The notes: a model not told the origin generated them from the letters alone. A stretch of 54,009 bases of DNA from Candidatus Omnitrophota bacterium (GCA_029561555.1 JAKQXH010000069.1:1-54009), one strand, 5' to 3'. Shown: positions 9,811 through 19,929, numbered from the stretch's first letter. Numbers and translations: made by a program.

Positions 9811-11049
9811 TCAGAAATATTCACGGAACCAATCCCGGAGCGTTTCGAAAGATTTTTTGAAAGCATTCTCCGATTCGCAAGTCTCTCCGAAGGCCTGAAG
9901 CACGCCCGCCGTCTTCAACGCGCCTACGGCAGACGAATACACCGGCGATCCGACTAGTTCCCACGGTCCCTGAACGGATTTCACCAAACCGGCCCGGCAA
10001 GGGATTTCCAAGACGCTCTGAAATAACTCTATTAGTCCTTGCATGCGTGCGGGCCCTCCGGTGATCACCATACGCCCCGGCCGTCCGTATTTTTTTATAA
10101 TCGGAGCTATCTGACGGGAAACCTCATCGACGGAATCCCTTGCCGCGCGCCGGACTTCACCGGTCAATTCGGGCAATGAGATTCGAAATCGAACCTGTCC
10201 GTTTTCGTCAACCACCGGGATTTGTTCCTGGGCAAAAATCCCCTCCGGGTCGGCAATCCCGAATTCCTCCTTCAGCCGGGAGGCCTCCTTCCGGCTGATA
10301 TCCCAGCGCCGGGCAATCCAGTCCGTCAGGCCGTCCCCGCCGTTCCACGTCTGCTTTGACGCATGCCGTAGAATTCCGTTTGAAAAATAATTCAATTCAA
10401 GGTCCCGGCCTCCGAGATCGGCACACAAAACACCGTCGCTCCGTTCTTCGCCGCTCGTCACGCCGAAAGCGGAAGAAAGCGCGCCGGGAATCGCCAAATC
10501 CGGCTCAATCCCCAGCCTTTCCCACAACTCGGAAAGCGCCTGAGAAAAATTCTCCGGCAACGTATACAGCTGCAGCGTCACCCCGACCCGCTTCCCCTCC
10601 AATCCTGCGGGGCGGCTGACCCCCGGAAAATCGTTCACCAGATATTCCTGCGGATACGCACAGACAACCGTTTCGCTCACCGGAACCGTCGCGACGGACC
10701 GGGTCTGCCGGATAACCTGCGCGACATCTTCCGGCTCAACCGTCCTCGTCTTATCGAAATAAATCGAACTGGAAGCCTCATAGTGAGCCATCCGGGAGCC
10801 GGAGAAAATGACGTAAAGCGGCAATGACTCAATCGGCGCACTCCCCGCCGCCGTCTCAAGCATTTCCCGGACCCGGCTCCTGGCACTTTCGCTTCCCGAA
10901 AGCAAATTCTCTTCAAAATCCCCGGCATCGCGTTCAAGCCAAGCTTCAATCGCCATCAGATCATCCAACCCAACATAGGCCCGAAACGCCACATGTCGGC
11001 GCATGCCAAAATACAAAAAAACAGCTTTCCCCGTTTTCCGCATACTCAT
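9811..11049 (-). CDS. ftsA: Cell division protein FtsA
   Basis: Actin-like protein that tethers FtsZ filaments to the membrane. The ASKHA elements are present though divergent: LCADLGGRDLELNYFSNG (phosphate 2 loop) and VITGGPARMQG (adenosine motif), with an SHS2-like 1C region between. The last residues (FETLRDWFREYF) form an amphipathic helix like the FtsA membrane-targeting tail. ATG 11049 has GGAGAGAG upstream; an in-frame TTG at 11067 is less likely. It follows ftsQ as in other dcw clusters, which strengthens the call over the related pilus protein PilM. Confidence 0.82.
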   Translation of the reverse strand: MSMRKTGKAVFLYFGMRRHVAFRAYVGLDDLMAIEAWLERDAGDFEENLLSGSESARSRVREMLETAAGSAPIESLPLYVIFSGSRMAHYEASSSIYFDKTRTVEPEDVAQVIRQTRSVATVPVSETVVCAYPQEYLVNDFPGVSRPAGLEGKRVGVTLQLYTLPENFSQALSELWERLGIEPDLAIPGALSSAFGVTSGEERSDGVLCADLGGRDLELNYFSNGILRHASKQTWNGGDGLTDWIARRWDISRKEASRLKEEFGIADPEGIFAQEQIPVVDENGQVRFRISLPELTGEVRRAARDSVDEVSRQIAPIIKKYGRPGRMVITGGPARMQGLIELFQSVLEIPCRAGLVKSVQGPWELVGSPVYSSAVGALKTAGVLQAFGETCESENAFKKSFETLRDWFREYF

Positions 11050-11118
11050 TCGTTCTCTCTCCGTCAAATATTCGCGCCGAAAACTTCCGTTTTCAAAAGG
11101 ATTCCCGCCCGCGGCATT

Positions 11119-11961
11119 TTAGGCGTTCTTCTTTCCACCCTTCGCCATTTTCTTCTTATCCCGTTTTTTAGCGATCACATCTTTAAAGCGCAGGTCCAAA
11201 TACTCCAATTCCGGAAGGTCCGGCTCCAATTCGGGCCTGATCGCCGCTAATTTCTCAAGATTCTTTTTCCAATCTTTGCCGACCCGGACATTCAGATCGC
11301 CTTCCCAAACAAGATCAATCCGGTGAGACGCATAAACATCGATCCCCAGTAACCGTCTTTCCGCAAATAAGGGCTCCTTTAAGAATCCTTCCCGAACGCT
11401 CGAAATCAGCGACAACATTTTCCGGTCTTTGTAGTTCTTTTGTCCGAAAAGATCTTTTGCTTCGGGGCGAAGGTCCTGAAACAAAGGGATCAGAGAATCC
11501 TCCGGCGCGGCCCCCAGATAAAATCCGTCATAGGAAATAATCTGCGGAGTCTCCGAAAAAGGCGTTTTGACTTTCAGGAAGCCCTTCCGTTCGCGCACCT
11601 GAATCTCGATCTGGTTCGGAAGGAGCCTCTCGACCCACGCGGAACGGATGCGGGAATCGGTCTTCAGTTTCTCCGCAACCTTCGCGATGTCGAGACAAAG
11701 CAGATTTTGTCCCGCCTTGACTCCCGCCACGGTACGGATTTCATCCGGAGAAAGCATCCCGTCCGTCTGGATCCGGATCATTTCCAGCCGAAAAAAAGGG
11801 TCCGCAAACAACGACCCCCGGACGCCATAGAAAGCCAACGCGATTATGGCCGCCCCGGCAACCCACGGAAAGACTTTCAGGCCCCAGTGCCCCAGAAATC
11901 CGAATACGGCGCCGAATGTATTACGAAAAATGGAGTGCGTCTTTTTCTTGCGCCGTTTCAT
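11119..11961 (-). CDS. ftsQ: Cell division protein FtsQ/DivIB
   Basis: Bitopic divisome protein. The 280-residue product has a basic cytoplasmic N-terminus, one transmembrane helix (about residues 30-50), a POTRA-like domain starting at FRLEMIRIQTDG with NLLCLDI and WVERLLPNQIEIQVRER, then a beta-rich domain and an unusually Lys-rich C-terminal tail. It overlaps the 3' end of ddl by 41 bases and precedes ftsA, the conserved order. Confidence 0.88.
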   Translation of the reverse strand: MKRRKKKTHSIFRNTFGAVFGFLGHWGLKVFPWVAGAAIIALAFYGVRGSLFADPFFRLEMIRIQTDGMLSPDEIRTVAGVKAGQNLLCLDIAKVAEKLKTDSRIRSAWVERLLPNQIEIQVRERKGFLKVKTPFSETPQIISYDGFYLGAAPEDSLIPLFQDLRPEAKDLFGQKNYKDRKMLSLISSVREGFLKEPLFAERRLLGIDVYASHRIDLVWEGDLNVRVGKDWKKNLEKLAAIRPELEPDLPELEYLDLRFKDVIAKKRDKKKMAKGGKKNA

Positions 11962-12880
11962 TCTTCAGTCTCCTTGCCGCGATCCGAAGCAATTCCACGC
12001 ATAAGTCCCCGAATCCCATCCCCACCGCACCGGCCGCTTTCGGGAAAAGGCTGGTTTCCGTGAAACCCGGGATGGTATTGACCTCCAACACGAACGGAAT
12101 TCCCCCGGAAAGGATCACATCCACCCGGGAAAAATCGCGGAGACCGAGAGCCCGATGCGCAAAAAGCGCGGCCCGCTGCACATTCCGGGTCTCTTCGGAA
12201 GTGATCGGCGCGGGGACAAGATATTCCGTCATCCCTTTGGTATACTTCGCCGTGTAATCGTAAAAATCGCGTTTGGGACGGATTTCGATGACCGGAAGAG
12301 GCCTCTCGCCCAAAATGCTCACGGTCAGTTCGGGCCCGGTTATTTTGGCCTCCGCCATCAGGACCGGATATTTCTCAAACAGCAGTGTAAAGCCCCTCTC
12401 CGCATCGGATAAATCGCGGACCTGGCAGACGTCTATGCTGGAACCTTCGCACGGAGGTTTGATGAATACCGGGAAACGCAGTTTCTCCAGTCTTTCCCGC
12501 CAATCCGCGGACGTCAAAATCTCAAAGGCGGGCGTCGGGACCCGTGTTTTTTCAAAAACTTTTTTTGATTCGATCTTGTCAAAAGCCTTACGGCTCGAGG
12601 CCGGCCGGGTTCCGAGATAGGGAACCCCCAGTTTCTCCAGAACGGCCTGAATCGTCCCGTCTTCCCCCCCCGCCCCGTGCAAAGCAATGAAGGCAAAATC
12701 GATCTCCCTCCCCCTCAGGGCCCCTTCAAAATCACCGTCGGCAAGATCTATCCCTTCGGCATTCAATCCTGCCGCCAGCAAGGCCTCCAAAACCGCCTTC
12801 CCGGAACGGAGCGAAACCTCTCTCTCGCGGGAAATCCCGCCCATCAAAACGCCGATCCGTTCGAACGGCAAAGTTTCCAT
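11921..12880 (-). CDS. ddl: D-alanine--D-alanine ligase
   Basis: ATP-grasp enzyme making D-Ala-D-Ala for MurF. The 319-residue product shows FIALHGAGGEDGTIQ, FIKPPCEGSSIDV (nucleotide loop), YDYTAKY in the omega loop and the metal-binding EVNTIPGFTETSLFP. The Tyr in the omega loop favours D-Ala over D-lactate as second substrate. ATG 12880 has AGGAGA upstream and lies just after the murB stop; the frame extending to 12952 would overlap murB. Its end overlaps ftsQ. Confidence 0.95.
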   Translation of the reverse strand: METLPFERIGVLMGGISREREVSLRSGKAVLEALLAAGLNAEGIDLADGDFEGALRGREIDFAFIALHGAGGEDGTIQAVLEKLGVPYLGTRPASSRKAFDKIESKKVFEKTRVPTPAFEILTSADWRERLEKLRFPVFIKPPCEGSSIDVCQVRDLSDAERGFTLLFEKYPVLMAEAKITGPELTVSILGERPLPVIEIRPKRDFYDYTAKYTKGMTEYLVPAPITSEETRNVQRAALFAHRALGLRDFSRVDVILSGGIPFVLEVNTIPGFTETSLFPKAAGAVGMGFGDLCVELLRIAARRLKNETAQEKDALHFS

Positions 12881-12905
12881 TTTCTTCTGTTCTCCTGGTT
12901 TCCCG

Positions 12906-13832
12906 TCACCCCGCATAAGCGGGCGTTTCATTCGAGACGTATTTGATTTCAAGTTCCAATTCGACGCCGAATTTCCTTTTCACGGTCTCTCGCGCGATGG
13001 AAACGAGCGACAAGACTTCGACCGCGGTCGAACCTCCCAGGTTCACGATGAAATTCGCATGTTTGTCCGAAATCCGAGCCCGGCCGATCTGAAATCCCCG
13101 CAACCCGGCGAGGTCAATCATCTTTCCGGCCGAAAGTTCACTGCCCGCCGGATTCTTGAATACCGAGCCTGCGCTCGGGTGCTGAAGATCCTGGCTCACG
13201 GCACGGTAATCCTGGCTCTCCCTGATTTGCCGGAGGATGTCTTCCCTCGGCTTTTTCGTAAGTTCAAAACAGGCCTCAAGAATGATCTTTCCCGCTAAAC
13301 TGCTCGAGCGGTAATCAAATCGTATCGCCGCCCGGCCTAACTCCTCCGCGTTCCCTTCGCCGGGAAGAACCTTGACCCATTTAATAAAATCTCCGACCTG
13401 ATTCGGCTTCCCGTCGGTCCGTCCGTAACCCGCATTCATCGCCAGGGCGCCTCCGACCGTTCCCGGAATGGTCCCGGTAAATTCCAGCCCGCCCAGCGAG
13501 TGCTGCGCCAACAGCAACGCCAAACGCGGAAGATTCATGCCGGCGGAAACGCGGACCTCATTTCCATTCACTTCAAACAGATCCGGTTCATAACCGGCCA
13601 ATGAAACCACCAAGCCTTCAAACGGCTGATCCGAAAAAAGGACATTGCTGCCGTTTCCGATCAGAACAAAGGGAATCCCTTCCCGTTTTGCGCAGCGAAG
13701 AAGCGTCTCTAACTCCGTCAAAGTCTTCGGTTGGGAAAAAAAGCGGGCCGGGCCTCCGATTCTAAATGTGGAATGACGGCTCAAGAGCTCCTGTTCCGAT
13801 ACAAGGCCGTTCCATTCCGGAGGGATGTTCAT
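12906..13832 (-). CDS. murB: UDP-N-acetylenolpyruvoylglucosamine reductase
   Basis: FAD enzyme reducing enolpyruvyl-UDP-GlcNAc to UDP-MurNAc. The 308-residue product has the FAD-binding signatures HSTFRIGGPA, LIGNGSNVLF, GLEFTGTIPGTVGGAL and NAGYGR, and the active-site segment HPSAGSVFKNP with the catalytic Ser. The compact length and ISDKHANFIVN end fit the type II MurB lacking the extra loop of the E. coli enzyme. It lies 19 bp after murC. Confidence 0.95.
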   Translation of the reverse strand: MNIPPEWNGLVSEQELLSRHSTFRIGGPARFFSQPKTLTELETLLRCAKREGIPFVLIGNGSNVLFSDQPFEGLVVSLAGYEPDLFEVNGNEVRVSAGMNLPRLALLLAQHSLGGLEFTGTIPGTVGGALAMNAGYGRTDGKPNQVGDFIKWVKVLPGEGNAEELGRAAIRFDYRSSSLAGKIILEACFELTKKPREDILRQIRESQDYRAVSQDLQHPSAGSVFKNPAGSELSAGKMIDLAGLRGFQIGRARISDKHANFIVNLGGSTAVEVLSLVSIARETVKRKFGVELELEIKYVSNETPAYAG

Positions 13833-13851
13833 TCGCGCATTTCCCTTTCAC

Positions 13852-15243
13852 TTAATTCGAAGATTCTTCCCTCAATGACCGAACAAAATGATCCGCGACT
13901 TCGGTGATATCCCCGGCCCCCAGAAAGGCGACCACCTGGTTACGAATCGGCCGGTCACGCAGATAACAAATGACTTTCTCTTTCGGCATTTGCAGCACAT
14001 GGGGATGCCCGGCCTGACGCATCGCGTCGGAGATCAGGGTCGCGTCCACCGAATTGACGTTCGATTCCCCGGCTCCGTAAATTCCCGTCACGATCACTTC
14101 GTCCGCGTCCTGAAACGCCGAACCGAACGAATTCGCCAGCGAAACAACGCGGCTATAACGGTGAGGCTGAAACACACAGGTAATCGTCCTTCCGAAAGCC
14201 TTGAGCGCCGACAGGCTTGCCCGAACCTCGGTGGGGTGATGCGCATAATCGTCCACCACCATCACCCCTTCGCTGTCCCACTTGATCTCAAGTCTACGTT
14301 TTGCCCCGCAGAAATCCGGGAGATATTTTGCCGCATCTTTCGCGGCGATGCCCATGGAAGAAAGCAACGCGAGAGCGGCCAGACTGTTCGAAACGTTATG
14401 TCTCCCCGGCACGCCAAGCGAAACATCGCACAAATAATTTCCCTGATAGAGCAAGCGGTAGGAAGAAGCCATTCCGCTCGGACGGATCTCCTCAGCCGTA
14501 AAATCCGCCCCGTTCCCCAGGCCGTAGGAAATCTTCCTCTGAGCCACTCCGCTCATGACCTCATTCAGATTGGGACAATCCTTGCAATACACCACAACAC
14601 TCTCCGGTTTGAGGTTTACAAGAAACTGCCGGAACCGTTTTTTGATGTCTTCCAAGTTGGCATAAAAGTCCAAATGATCTTCCTCAAGATTGGTCAGGAT
14701 GGCGTAGTCGGGAGAGAAAAGGAGATGCGATCCGTCGCTTTCGTCCACTTCCGCGACAATCCACTTCTGTTCGCCCGCCACCACATTGTCGCCTAGGTTC
14801 CGGATCACGCCGCCCACAAAACAGGTCGGATGATAATTCAATCGGTCCATCAGATAGGAAACCATCGAGGAAGTCGTCGTTTTCCCGTGCGTGCCCAGCA
14901 CCGCGACGCTCCTTCTCGAATTCACGAGGCGCGCAAGCAACTCGGCCCGGTGGATCATCGGCAGGCCCTGCTCTTTTGCAAAAAGGAACTCGGGATTCTC
15001 TTTCGAAATCGCAGACGAATAAACGATCAAATCCGGCTTTTGGTTTCGGATCTGAACCTCCCGATGCCCCGCAAAAACGTTGATACCCCGTTCCCTCAGG
15101 GCCTGCAGCGAAGCCCCCTCCTTGATGTCGGAACCCGAAACTTCGTAGCCCAAACTTTTTAGAAATTTGGCAAGCCCGCTCATCCCGATCCCGCCGACCC
15201 CGATAAAGTAGATGTGCTTTCTCCCCTCAAGCAAATCCGTCAA
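13852..15243 (-). CDS. murC: UDP-N-acetylmuramate--L-alanine ligase
   Basis: Adds the first stem-peptide residue. The 463-residue product has the MurC N-terminus FIGVGGIGMSGLA, the P-loop VLGTHGKTTTSSM, DESDGS, HHPTEV and FQPHRYSR. The start appears to be TTG 15243, with GGAGGAGGGAG directly upstream; no ATG lies nearby in frame. Followed closely by murB and preceded by murG. Confidence 0.95.
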   Translation of the reverse strand: MTDLLEGRKHIYFIGVGGIGMSGLAKFLKSLGYEVSGSDIKEGASLQALRERGINVFAGHREVQIRNQKPDLIVYSSAISKENPEFLFAKEQGLPMIHRAELLARLVNSRRSVAVLGTHGKTTTSSMVSYLMDRLNYHPTCFVGGVIRNLGDNVVAGEQKWIVAEVDESDGSHLLFSPDYAILTNLEEDHLDFYANLEDIKKRFRQFLVNLKPESVVVYCKDCPNLNEVMSGVAQRKISYGLGNGADFTAEEIRPSGMASSYRLLYQGNYLCDVSLGVPGRHNVSNSLAALALLSSMGIAAKDAAKYLPDFCGAKRRLEIKWDSEGVMVVDDYAHHPTEVRASLSALKAFGRTITCVFQPHRYSRVVSLANSFGSAFQDADEVIVTGIYGAGESNVNSVDATLISDAMRQAGHPHVLQMPKEKVICYLRDRPIRNQVVAFLGAGDITEVADHFVRSLREESSN

Positions 15244-15297
15244 GATGCTCCCTCCTCCGCTTATCGCCCGCGGGTTTTTCGTCCTGCAAAACGATTC

Positions 15298-16392
15298 TTA
15301 CCCCGATTGCCCCGAAACCAGCTGTTCCACTTCCCGGACTAACCGCCCTGCCGCATCCGGAATCGCCAACCGTTTTGCGTTTGACGCCAAAGCACTCATT
15401 TTCCCCGGTTCCGAAAGCAGCGCCGTTAAAATCTCTTTCAATCGTTCCGCCGTTAGTTTTTTTTGCTCCACCAAAATCGCGGCACCCTCGTCCGCCGCGT
15501 ATTTCGCATTCTCCAACTGATGACTTGCCGCGTAGGGGTAAGGAATCAAAATGCTCGGGAGGCCGTATAAAAAGATCTCCGCCAACGCGCCTCCCCCCGC
15601 TCGACCGATCACCAAATCCGATTCCGCATAAAGCTCGTTCATCCGGTCCGTAAACGAAAAAATTTCATGCCGCAAATCCAAGTCCCGGTACGCTTTCTCG
15701 AAATACGGAAAATCTTTTTTTCCCGTTATATGAAATACGGCAAATTTCGCTCTTTCTTCACGGGTAAACAGACAAAAAACATCAAAAACTGTTCGATTCA
15801 GCGACGAAGCTCCCTGCGAACCTCCCAAAATCAGGACCCGCATCTTTCCGGACGATGTTCGGCGCCGAGCTCGCCCGGCAAGGATCTCGTCTCTCAAAAT
15901 ATTCCCGCTCAAAAAACCCTTTCCCCGGGGCAATCTCCCGATCGTCGACGGAAAACTGACGGCAACTTTTTTCGCAAAAGGCACGAGCGCCGCATTGGCC
16001 CTTCCCAAAACGGCGTTTTGTTCATGCAAAACCACCGGAATTTTCTTCATCCGTCCCCAAAAAACACCGGGAACGCTGATCAGCGTTCCGAACGAGACAA
16101 TCACATCCGGTCTAACCTCGTCCAGGATTTTTCCCGACCGAAAAAAAGTCCCGCAGAATTTTAACAAGAACCGGAGAAATTTCAAAGAAAAAACCCGATG
16201 CGAAGGAAGTTCGGACAAATAGAAAAATCGAAGCCATTCGTGGGAAGTCCAGCCCTCGAGAAACCCTTCCACGCGGGGAGTGGTGACGAGAAAGCAAAGG
16301 CTGTCGGGATGTTCACGGTGAAAGGCCTGGGCAAAAGCAAGCGCCGGGAACAAATGCCCGCCGGAAGGCCCCGCAAAAAGAAGCGTCCTCAT
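15298..16392 (-). CDS. murG: Undecaprenyl-PP-MurNAc-pentapeptide GlcNAc transferase
   Basis: Inner-face membrane glycosyltransferase that makes lipid II. The 364-residue product begins with the variant glycine loop GPSGGHLFPALA, has HEQNAVLGRAN, the second loop GGSQGA, and the UDP-GlcNAc site GRAGGGALAE with IPYPYAASHQ. Its ATG shares four bases with the ftsW stop (ATGA overlap), pointing to coupled translation. Confidence 0.95.
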   Translation of the reverse strand: MRTLLFAGPSGGHLFPALAFAQAFHREHPDSLCFLVTTPRVEGFLEGWTSHEWLRFFYLSELPSHRVFSLKFLRFLLKFCGTFFRSGKILDEVRPDVIVSFGTLISVPGVFWGRMKKIPVVLHEQNAVLGRANAALVPFAKKVAVSFPSTIGRLPRGKGFLSGNILRDEILAGRARRRTSSGKMRVLILGGSQGASSLNRTVFDVFCLFTREERAKFAVFHITGKKDFPYFEKAYRDLDLRHEIFSFTDRMNELYAESDLVIGRAGGGALAEIFLYGLPSILIPYPYAASHQLENAKYAADEGAAILVEQKKLTAERLKEILTALLSEPGKMSALASNAKRLAIPDAAGRLVREVEQLVSGQSG

Positions 16393-17492
16393 CGATGTTT
16401 GCCGCGATACGAATCGAGGCCGACCAGCAAGCCCACCGCTGCCAGATTAAAAACCAGAGACGATCCCCCGTAACTGATAAACGGCAGAGGCAGTCCTTTG
16501 GTCGGAATAATCCCGGTCGTCACCATCAAGTTGAGAGCGGCTTGCAGGCAAATCAATGTCGTCAACGCATAGGCAAACAAAGAACGGAAAGGATCCCTTA
16601 AATTTTTCGCGATCCATTGTCCCTGAAGCAGGATAAAGATAAAAAGCGCGATCACAAACACCGTGCCCAGGAAGCCCAGTTCTTCCCCGATAATCGAGTA
16701 GATGAAATCCGTGTAGCTCTGCGGAAGATAAAACAATTTCTGAGTGCTGGCCCCCAACCCCACTCCTTTCAGACCGCCCAGTCCGAAGGCGAGAAACGAT
16801 TGAATGATCTGATATCCGGACCCCCTCGGATCCTGCCAGGGATCTAGGTAAGCCACGATTCGCTTGAGACGGTACGGTTCGATCACGACCATCAGGATAA
16901 CCAAAGGGACCCCAAAAAGCATCGCCGAGAAAATATAACGGAACTTCAGGCCGGCCAGAAAGAAAAGGAAAAGCGCCGTGATGAGAATAAAAATAACGGA
17001 TCCCAAATCAGGCTGAACGATCACCAGGAGGCAGGTAATCCCAACCACCAAAAGCGGCGGAAAAAAAACCTTCAGACCGCCTTCGGAGATCTTTTTTCCC
17101 TTCCGAACGAGATAATCGCACAAATAAGCGCATAAAGCGATCTTCGCAAACTCGACCGGCTGAATGCTGAAATTGAAGAAACGGATCCACCTCCTCGCCC
17201 CTCCGCCGCTTTTCCCGATTCCGGGGATAAAAACCAGCAACAGAAGAAACAGCGAAAACAAAACAAGCCCCCGCGAATGTTCGCGAATCCAGTCGGGAGA
17301 AATCCGCATGCAAACCAAAAGAGCGATGAATCCGACCGCGGCGAACAGAAGCTGTTTTTTCAGAAAATACGTGGCGTCATGGAAATACCGCTCGGCATAA
17401 ATCCCGCTTGCGCTGTAGGTCATCACAATGCCGAGTCCGACCAAAACGAAGACGATCAGTAAAATCCGTTCAGCCCCCTGAGAAATTTTCAA
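16389..17492 (-). CDS. ftsW: Septal peptidoglycan polymerase FtsW (SEDS family)
   Basis: Polytopic SEDS glycosyltransferase of the divisome. The product shows about ten membrane segments and the SEDS signatures SGGGARRWI, IQPVEFAKIA, VQPDLGSV, GASTQKLFYLPQSYTDFIYSI-type loop and PLPFISYGGSS. I choose TTG 17492 (367 aa): AGGAG at 17502-17506 lies nine bases upstream, while frames reaching 17582 run back into murD. RodA cannot be excluded by sequence alone, but position in the cluster favours FtsW. Overlaps murG by ATGA. Confidence 0.9.
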   Translation of the reverse strand: MKISQGAERILLIVFVLVGLGIVMTYSASGIYAERYFHDATYFLKKQLLFAAVGFIALLVCMRISPDWIREHSRGLVLFSLFLLLLVFIPGIGKSGGGARRWIRFFNFSIQPVEFAKIALCAYLCDYLVRKGKKISEGGLKVFFPPLLVVGITCLLVIVQPDLGSVIFILITALFLFFLAGLKFRYIFSAMLFGVPLVILMVVIEPYRLKRIVAYLDPWQDPRGSGYQIIQSFLAFGLGGLKGVGLGASTQKLFYLPQSYTDFIYSIIGEELGFLGTVFVIALFIFILLQGQWIAKNLRDPFRSLFAYALTTLICLQAALNLMVTTGIIPTKGLPLPFISYGGSSLVFNLAAVGLLVGLDSYRGKHR

Positions 17493-17505
17493 CGAAATGA
17501 TCTCC

Positions 17506-18792
17506 TCATTGACCCGCCGGAACCGTCTCCTTGCCAGCAAGTTCGAATACAATCCCCCTGAACTGGTCCCCGCGGTCCTCATAATTCAGGAACATGTCAA
17601 AGCTGGCACAACCCGGTGAAAGGAGAACCGTCCCGCCGCTCCCGGCATGTCCTCGCGCTTTTTCGACCGCATCGCGAAGATTCGCCGCCTCGTCCAAGCA
17701 GACGATATCCCTCCACGCTTCCCGCATCTCTTTTGCGGCCTCGCCGATCAACACGCAAGTCCTCACCTTTTTCTTGATCAAGTCCGCTAAAGGGCTGAAA
17801 TCATTCCCCTTGTTCCGGCCCCCGCAGATCAGAACGACAGGCGAATTCATCCGTTCCAGGGCCCATTCCAGCGAAGACGGATTCGTCGATTTGGAATCAT
17901 TGATATAGCAAATGCCGTCGCGGGAAGGGATTTTCTCCATCCGGTGCTTGATCCCCGGAAAATCCCTCAGAAATTTCATCACCCGCTCCCTGGGGAATCC
18001 GTAAATATCGGCAACCTGCAGCACGGCATCCCAGTTCGGATTCTCAACGCCGGTCTGATTGAAATAGCGGATCTTGGAGCGGATTTCCGCCGCAATCGGG
18101 GCCGTAAAAGGATCTTTCGCGTTTAAAACCGCAAAATTATTCTCCCTCTGGTTCCGGAAGATCTTCGCCTTCGCCGCGACATAATTCTCCATCGTCCCGT
18201 GCCAGTCAAAATGATCCGGCGTGATATTGAGAAGCAGCGCCACGTGAGGACGGAATTCAAATGTCTGCTCCAACTGAAAGGAGCTGACTTCAATCACCGC
18301 TTTCGAAGACGGCCGCAAACGATCGATTTCCGCGATGAAAGGATTCCCGATATTCCCGCAGGATACGGCATGAACTCCGAACAGCTGAAACATCTGCGCG
18401 ATCAAAGAGGTCGTCGTAGTCTTTCCGTTCGTCCCCGTCACCGCGATCACTTCGCACGGCACATAGCGGAATCCGAATTCGATCTCGCTCATCACAGTTC
18501 CGCGCCACTCGCCGAGAAGCCGCCGGTAAATTTCGTTTTGGGGCTTGATGCCGGGAGAAATAACGATCCAGTCCGATTTTTGAATTCGGTCAAACGAATG
18601 CGCCCCGATTTCAACCTCAATCCCTTCGGACTCCAAAACCCTTTTCTGATCCAAAGCCTTTCGGGTTTCTTTCAATTCGGATAAAAACACGCGCGCACCC
18701 CGGCGTTTTGCGAACCGGGCCGCCTCAAATCCCGAAACTCCCAAACCGATCACGCTGATACTTTTATTCGCGAGATCTCTGCCGTCTTCCAT
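17506..18792 (-). CDS. murD: UDP-N-acetylmuramoyl-L-alanine--D-glutamate ligase
   Basis: Adds D-Glu in the cytosol. The 428-residue product has a Rossmann N-terminus SVIGLGVSGFEAA, P-loop AVTGTNGKTTTTSL, NITPDHFDWH, and NDSKSTNPSS of the Mur ligase C-terminal domain, ending with LLSPGCASFDMF, a MurD-specific motif. ATG 18792 follows a G-rich ribosome site. Confidence 0.95.
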   Translation of the reverse strand: MEDGRDLANKSISVIGLGVSGFEAARFAKRRGARVFLSELKETRKALDQKRVLESEGIEVEIGAHSFDRIQKSDWIVISPGIKPQNEIYRRLLGEWRGTVMSEIEFGFRYVPCEVIAVTGTNGKTTTTSLIAQMFQLFGVHAVSCGNIGNPFIAEIDRLRPSSKAVIEVSSFQLEQTFEFRPHVALLLNITPDHFDWHGTMENYVAAKAKIFRNQRENNFAVLNAKDPFTAPIAAEIRSKIRYFNQTGVENPNWDAVLQVADIYGFPRERVMKFLRDFPGIKHRMEKIPSRDGICYINDSKSTNPSSLEWALERMNSPVVLICGGRNKGNDFSPLADLIKKKVRTCVLIGEAAKEMREAWRDIVCLDEAANLRDAVEKARGHAGSGGTVLLSPGCASFDMFLNYEDRGDQFRGIVFELAGKETVPAGQ

Positions 18793-18840
18793 TCCCGCCC
18801 CCTTCTCCGCTCGAGTTAAACTTCCCTTGCTCTGTTCCGC

Positions 18841-19929
18841 TCATCTCAACTTCAAAGTTCCCAACCCGATCAGCGCCAGAATGAACGCGATAATCCAAAG
18901 GCGGATCGTCACCTTGGATTCGGGCCAACCCTTCAGCTGAAGATGATGATGAAACGGCGACATCAAAAAAATACGTTTCCCCGTCGTCTTGAAGGAAATA
19001 ACCTGAAGGATCACCGATAACGCTTCCCACGCGAAAATCCCTCCCACGATCAAAAGGACCAATTCTTTTTTGATGAAAATGGCAATCGCCCCCAGAGCCC
19101 CACCGAGGGAGAGAGACCCCGTATCCCCCATAAAAACAGTCGCGGGGTAGGAATTGTACCAAAGGAACCCGACCCCCGCTCCGACCAAAGCCGAGCAAAA
19201 CACGGCCAGTTCTCCCGCCTCGAAAAAAAACGGGATTTGCAGATATTGCGCGATGTAGACATGCCCGGAAACATAGCTGATCACGCCGAACGCGCCCGCC
19301 GCAAAAATCATGCAGCCGATCGCAAGCCCGTCCAATCCGTCCGTCAGATTCAAAGCGTTCGATGATCCCGTGATCACCAAAACAACGAACGGAATATAGA
19401 AAAGTCCCAGATAAAACACGGTGTGCTTCAAAAAGGGGACATAAAGCGTCCCGCCGAATTCAACGTCCCGGTAAAGGTACCAGCCCAACGCGAGCCCCCA
19501 AGCCACCTGTCCGAAAAATTTCATCCGGGAACGCATTCCCCGGGAATCTTTATTCCGAACCTTGAGAAAATCATCGATAAATCCGATCGTTCCGAACCAG
19601 ACTAAAGTCGCCATCGAAAGCAGAAACAGCCTGTTTTCCAGATTTCCCCACATGAGGCTGGCGACCAAAATGCCGGTAATGATGATCAGCCCTCCCATCG
19701 TCGGAACGGTGCCTTTCCCCTTCCGGAGATTATCCAACTGAGGAGCGTAATCCCGCTTTGTGGTTTGAATCATGCAAAGCCCCGACAGCCATCGGATAAA
19801 CGCGGGACCGAAAATCAGGCAAACCAGGAAAGCCGTGATGCTCGCCCCGACCGAGCGGAACGTGATATACCGGAAAACATTGAAGAATATCGAATGGTCT
19901 CTCAAAGGGTAAAGAAAATAATAAAGCAT
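18841..19929 (-). CDS. mraY: Phospho-MurNAc-pentapeptide transferase
   Basis: Polytopic enzyme making lipid I. The 362-residue product has about ten transmembrane segments and the catalytic motifs GTIGFIDDFLKV (DDxxK-type acidic pair), NLTDGLDGLA, FMGDTGSLSLGG and the cytoplasmic SPFHHHLQLKGWPE loop. Length is normal. It lies between murF and murD in the usual order. Confidence 0.96.
   Translation of the reverse strand: MLYYFLYPLRDHSIFFNVFRYITFRSVGASITAFLVCLIFGPAFIRWLSGLCMIQTTKRDYAPQLDNLRKGKGTVPTMGGLIIITGILVASLMWGNLENRLFLLSMATLVWFGTIGFIDDFLKVRNKDSRGMRSRMKFFGQVAWGLALGWYLYRDVEFGGTLYVPFLKHTVFYLGLFYIPFVVLVITGSSNALNLTDGLDGLAIGCMIFAAGAFGVISYVSGHVYIAQYLQIPFFFEAGELAVFCSALVGAGVGFLWYNSYPATVFMGDTGSLSLGGALGAIAIFIKKELVLLIVGGIFAWEALSVILQVISFKTTGKRIFLMSPFHHHLQLKGWPESKVTIRLWIIAFILALIGLGTLKLR

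Noticed and set aside
13888-14796. 302-codon plus-strand frame
   Set aside because: Antisense to murC, no family features.
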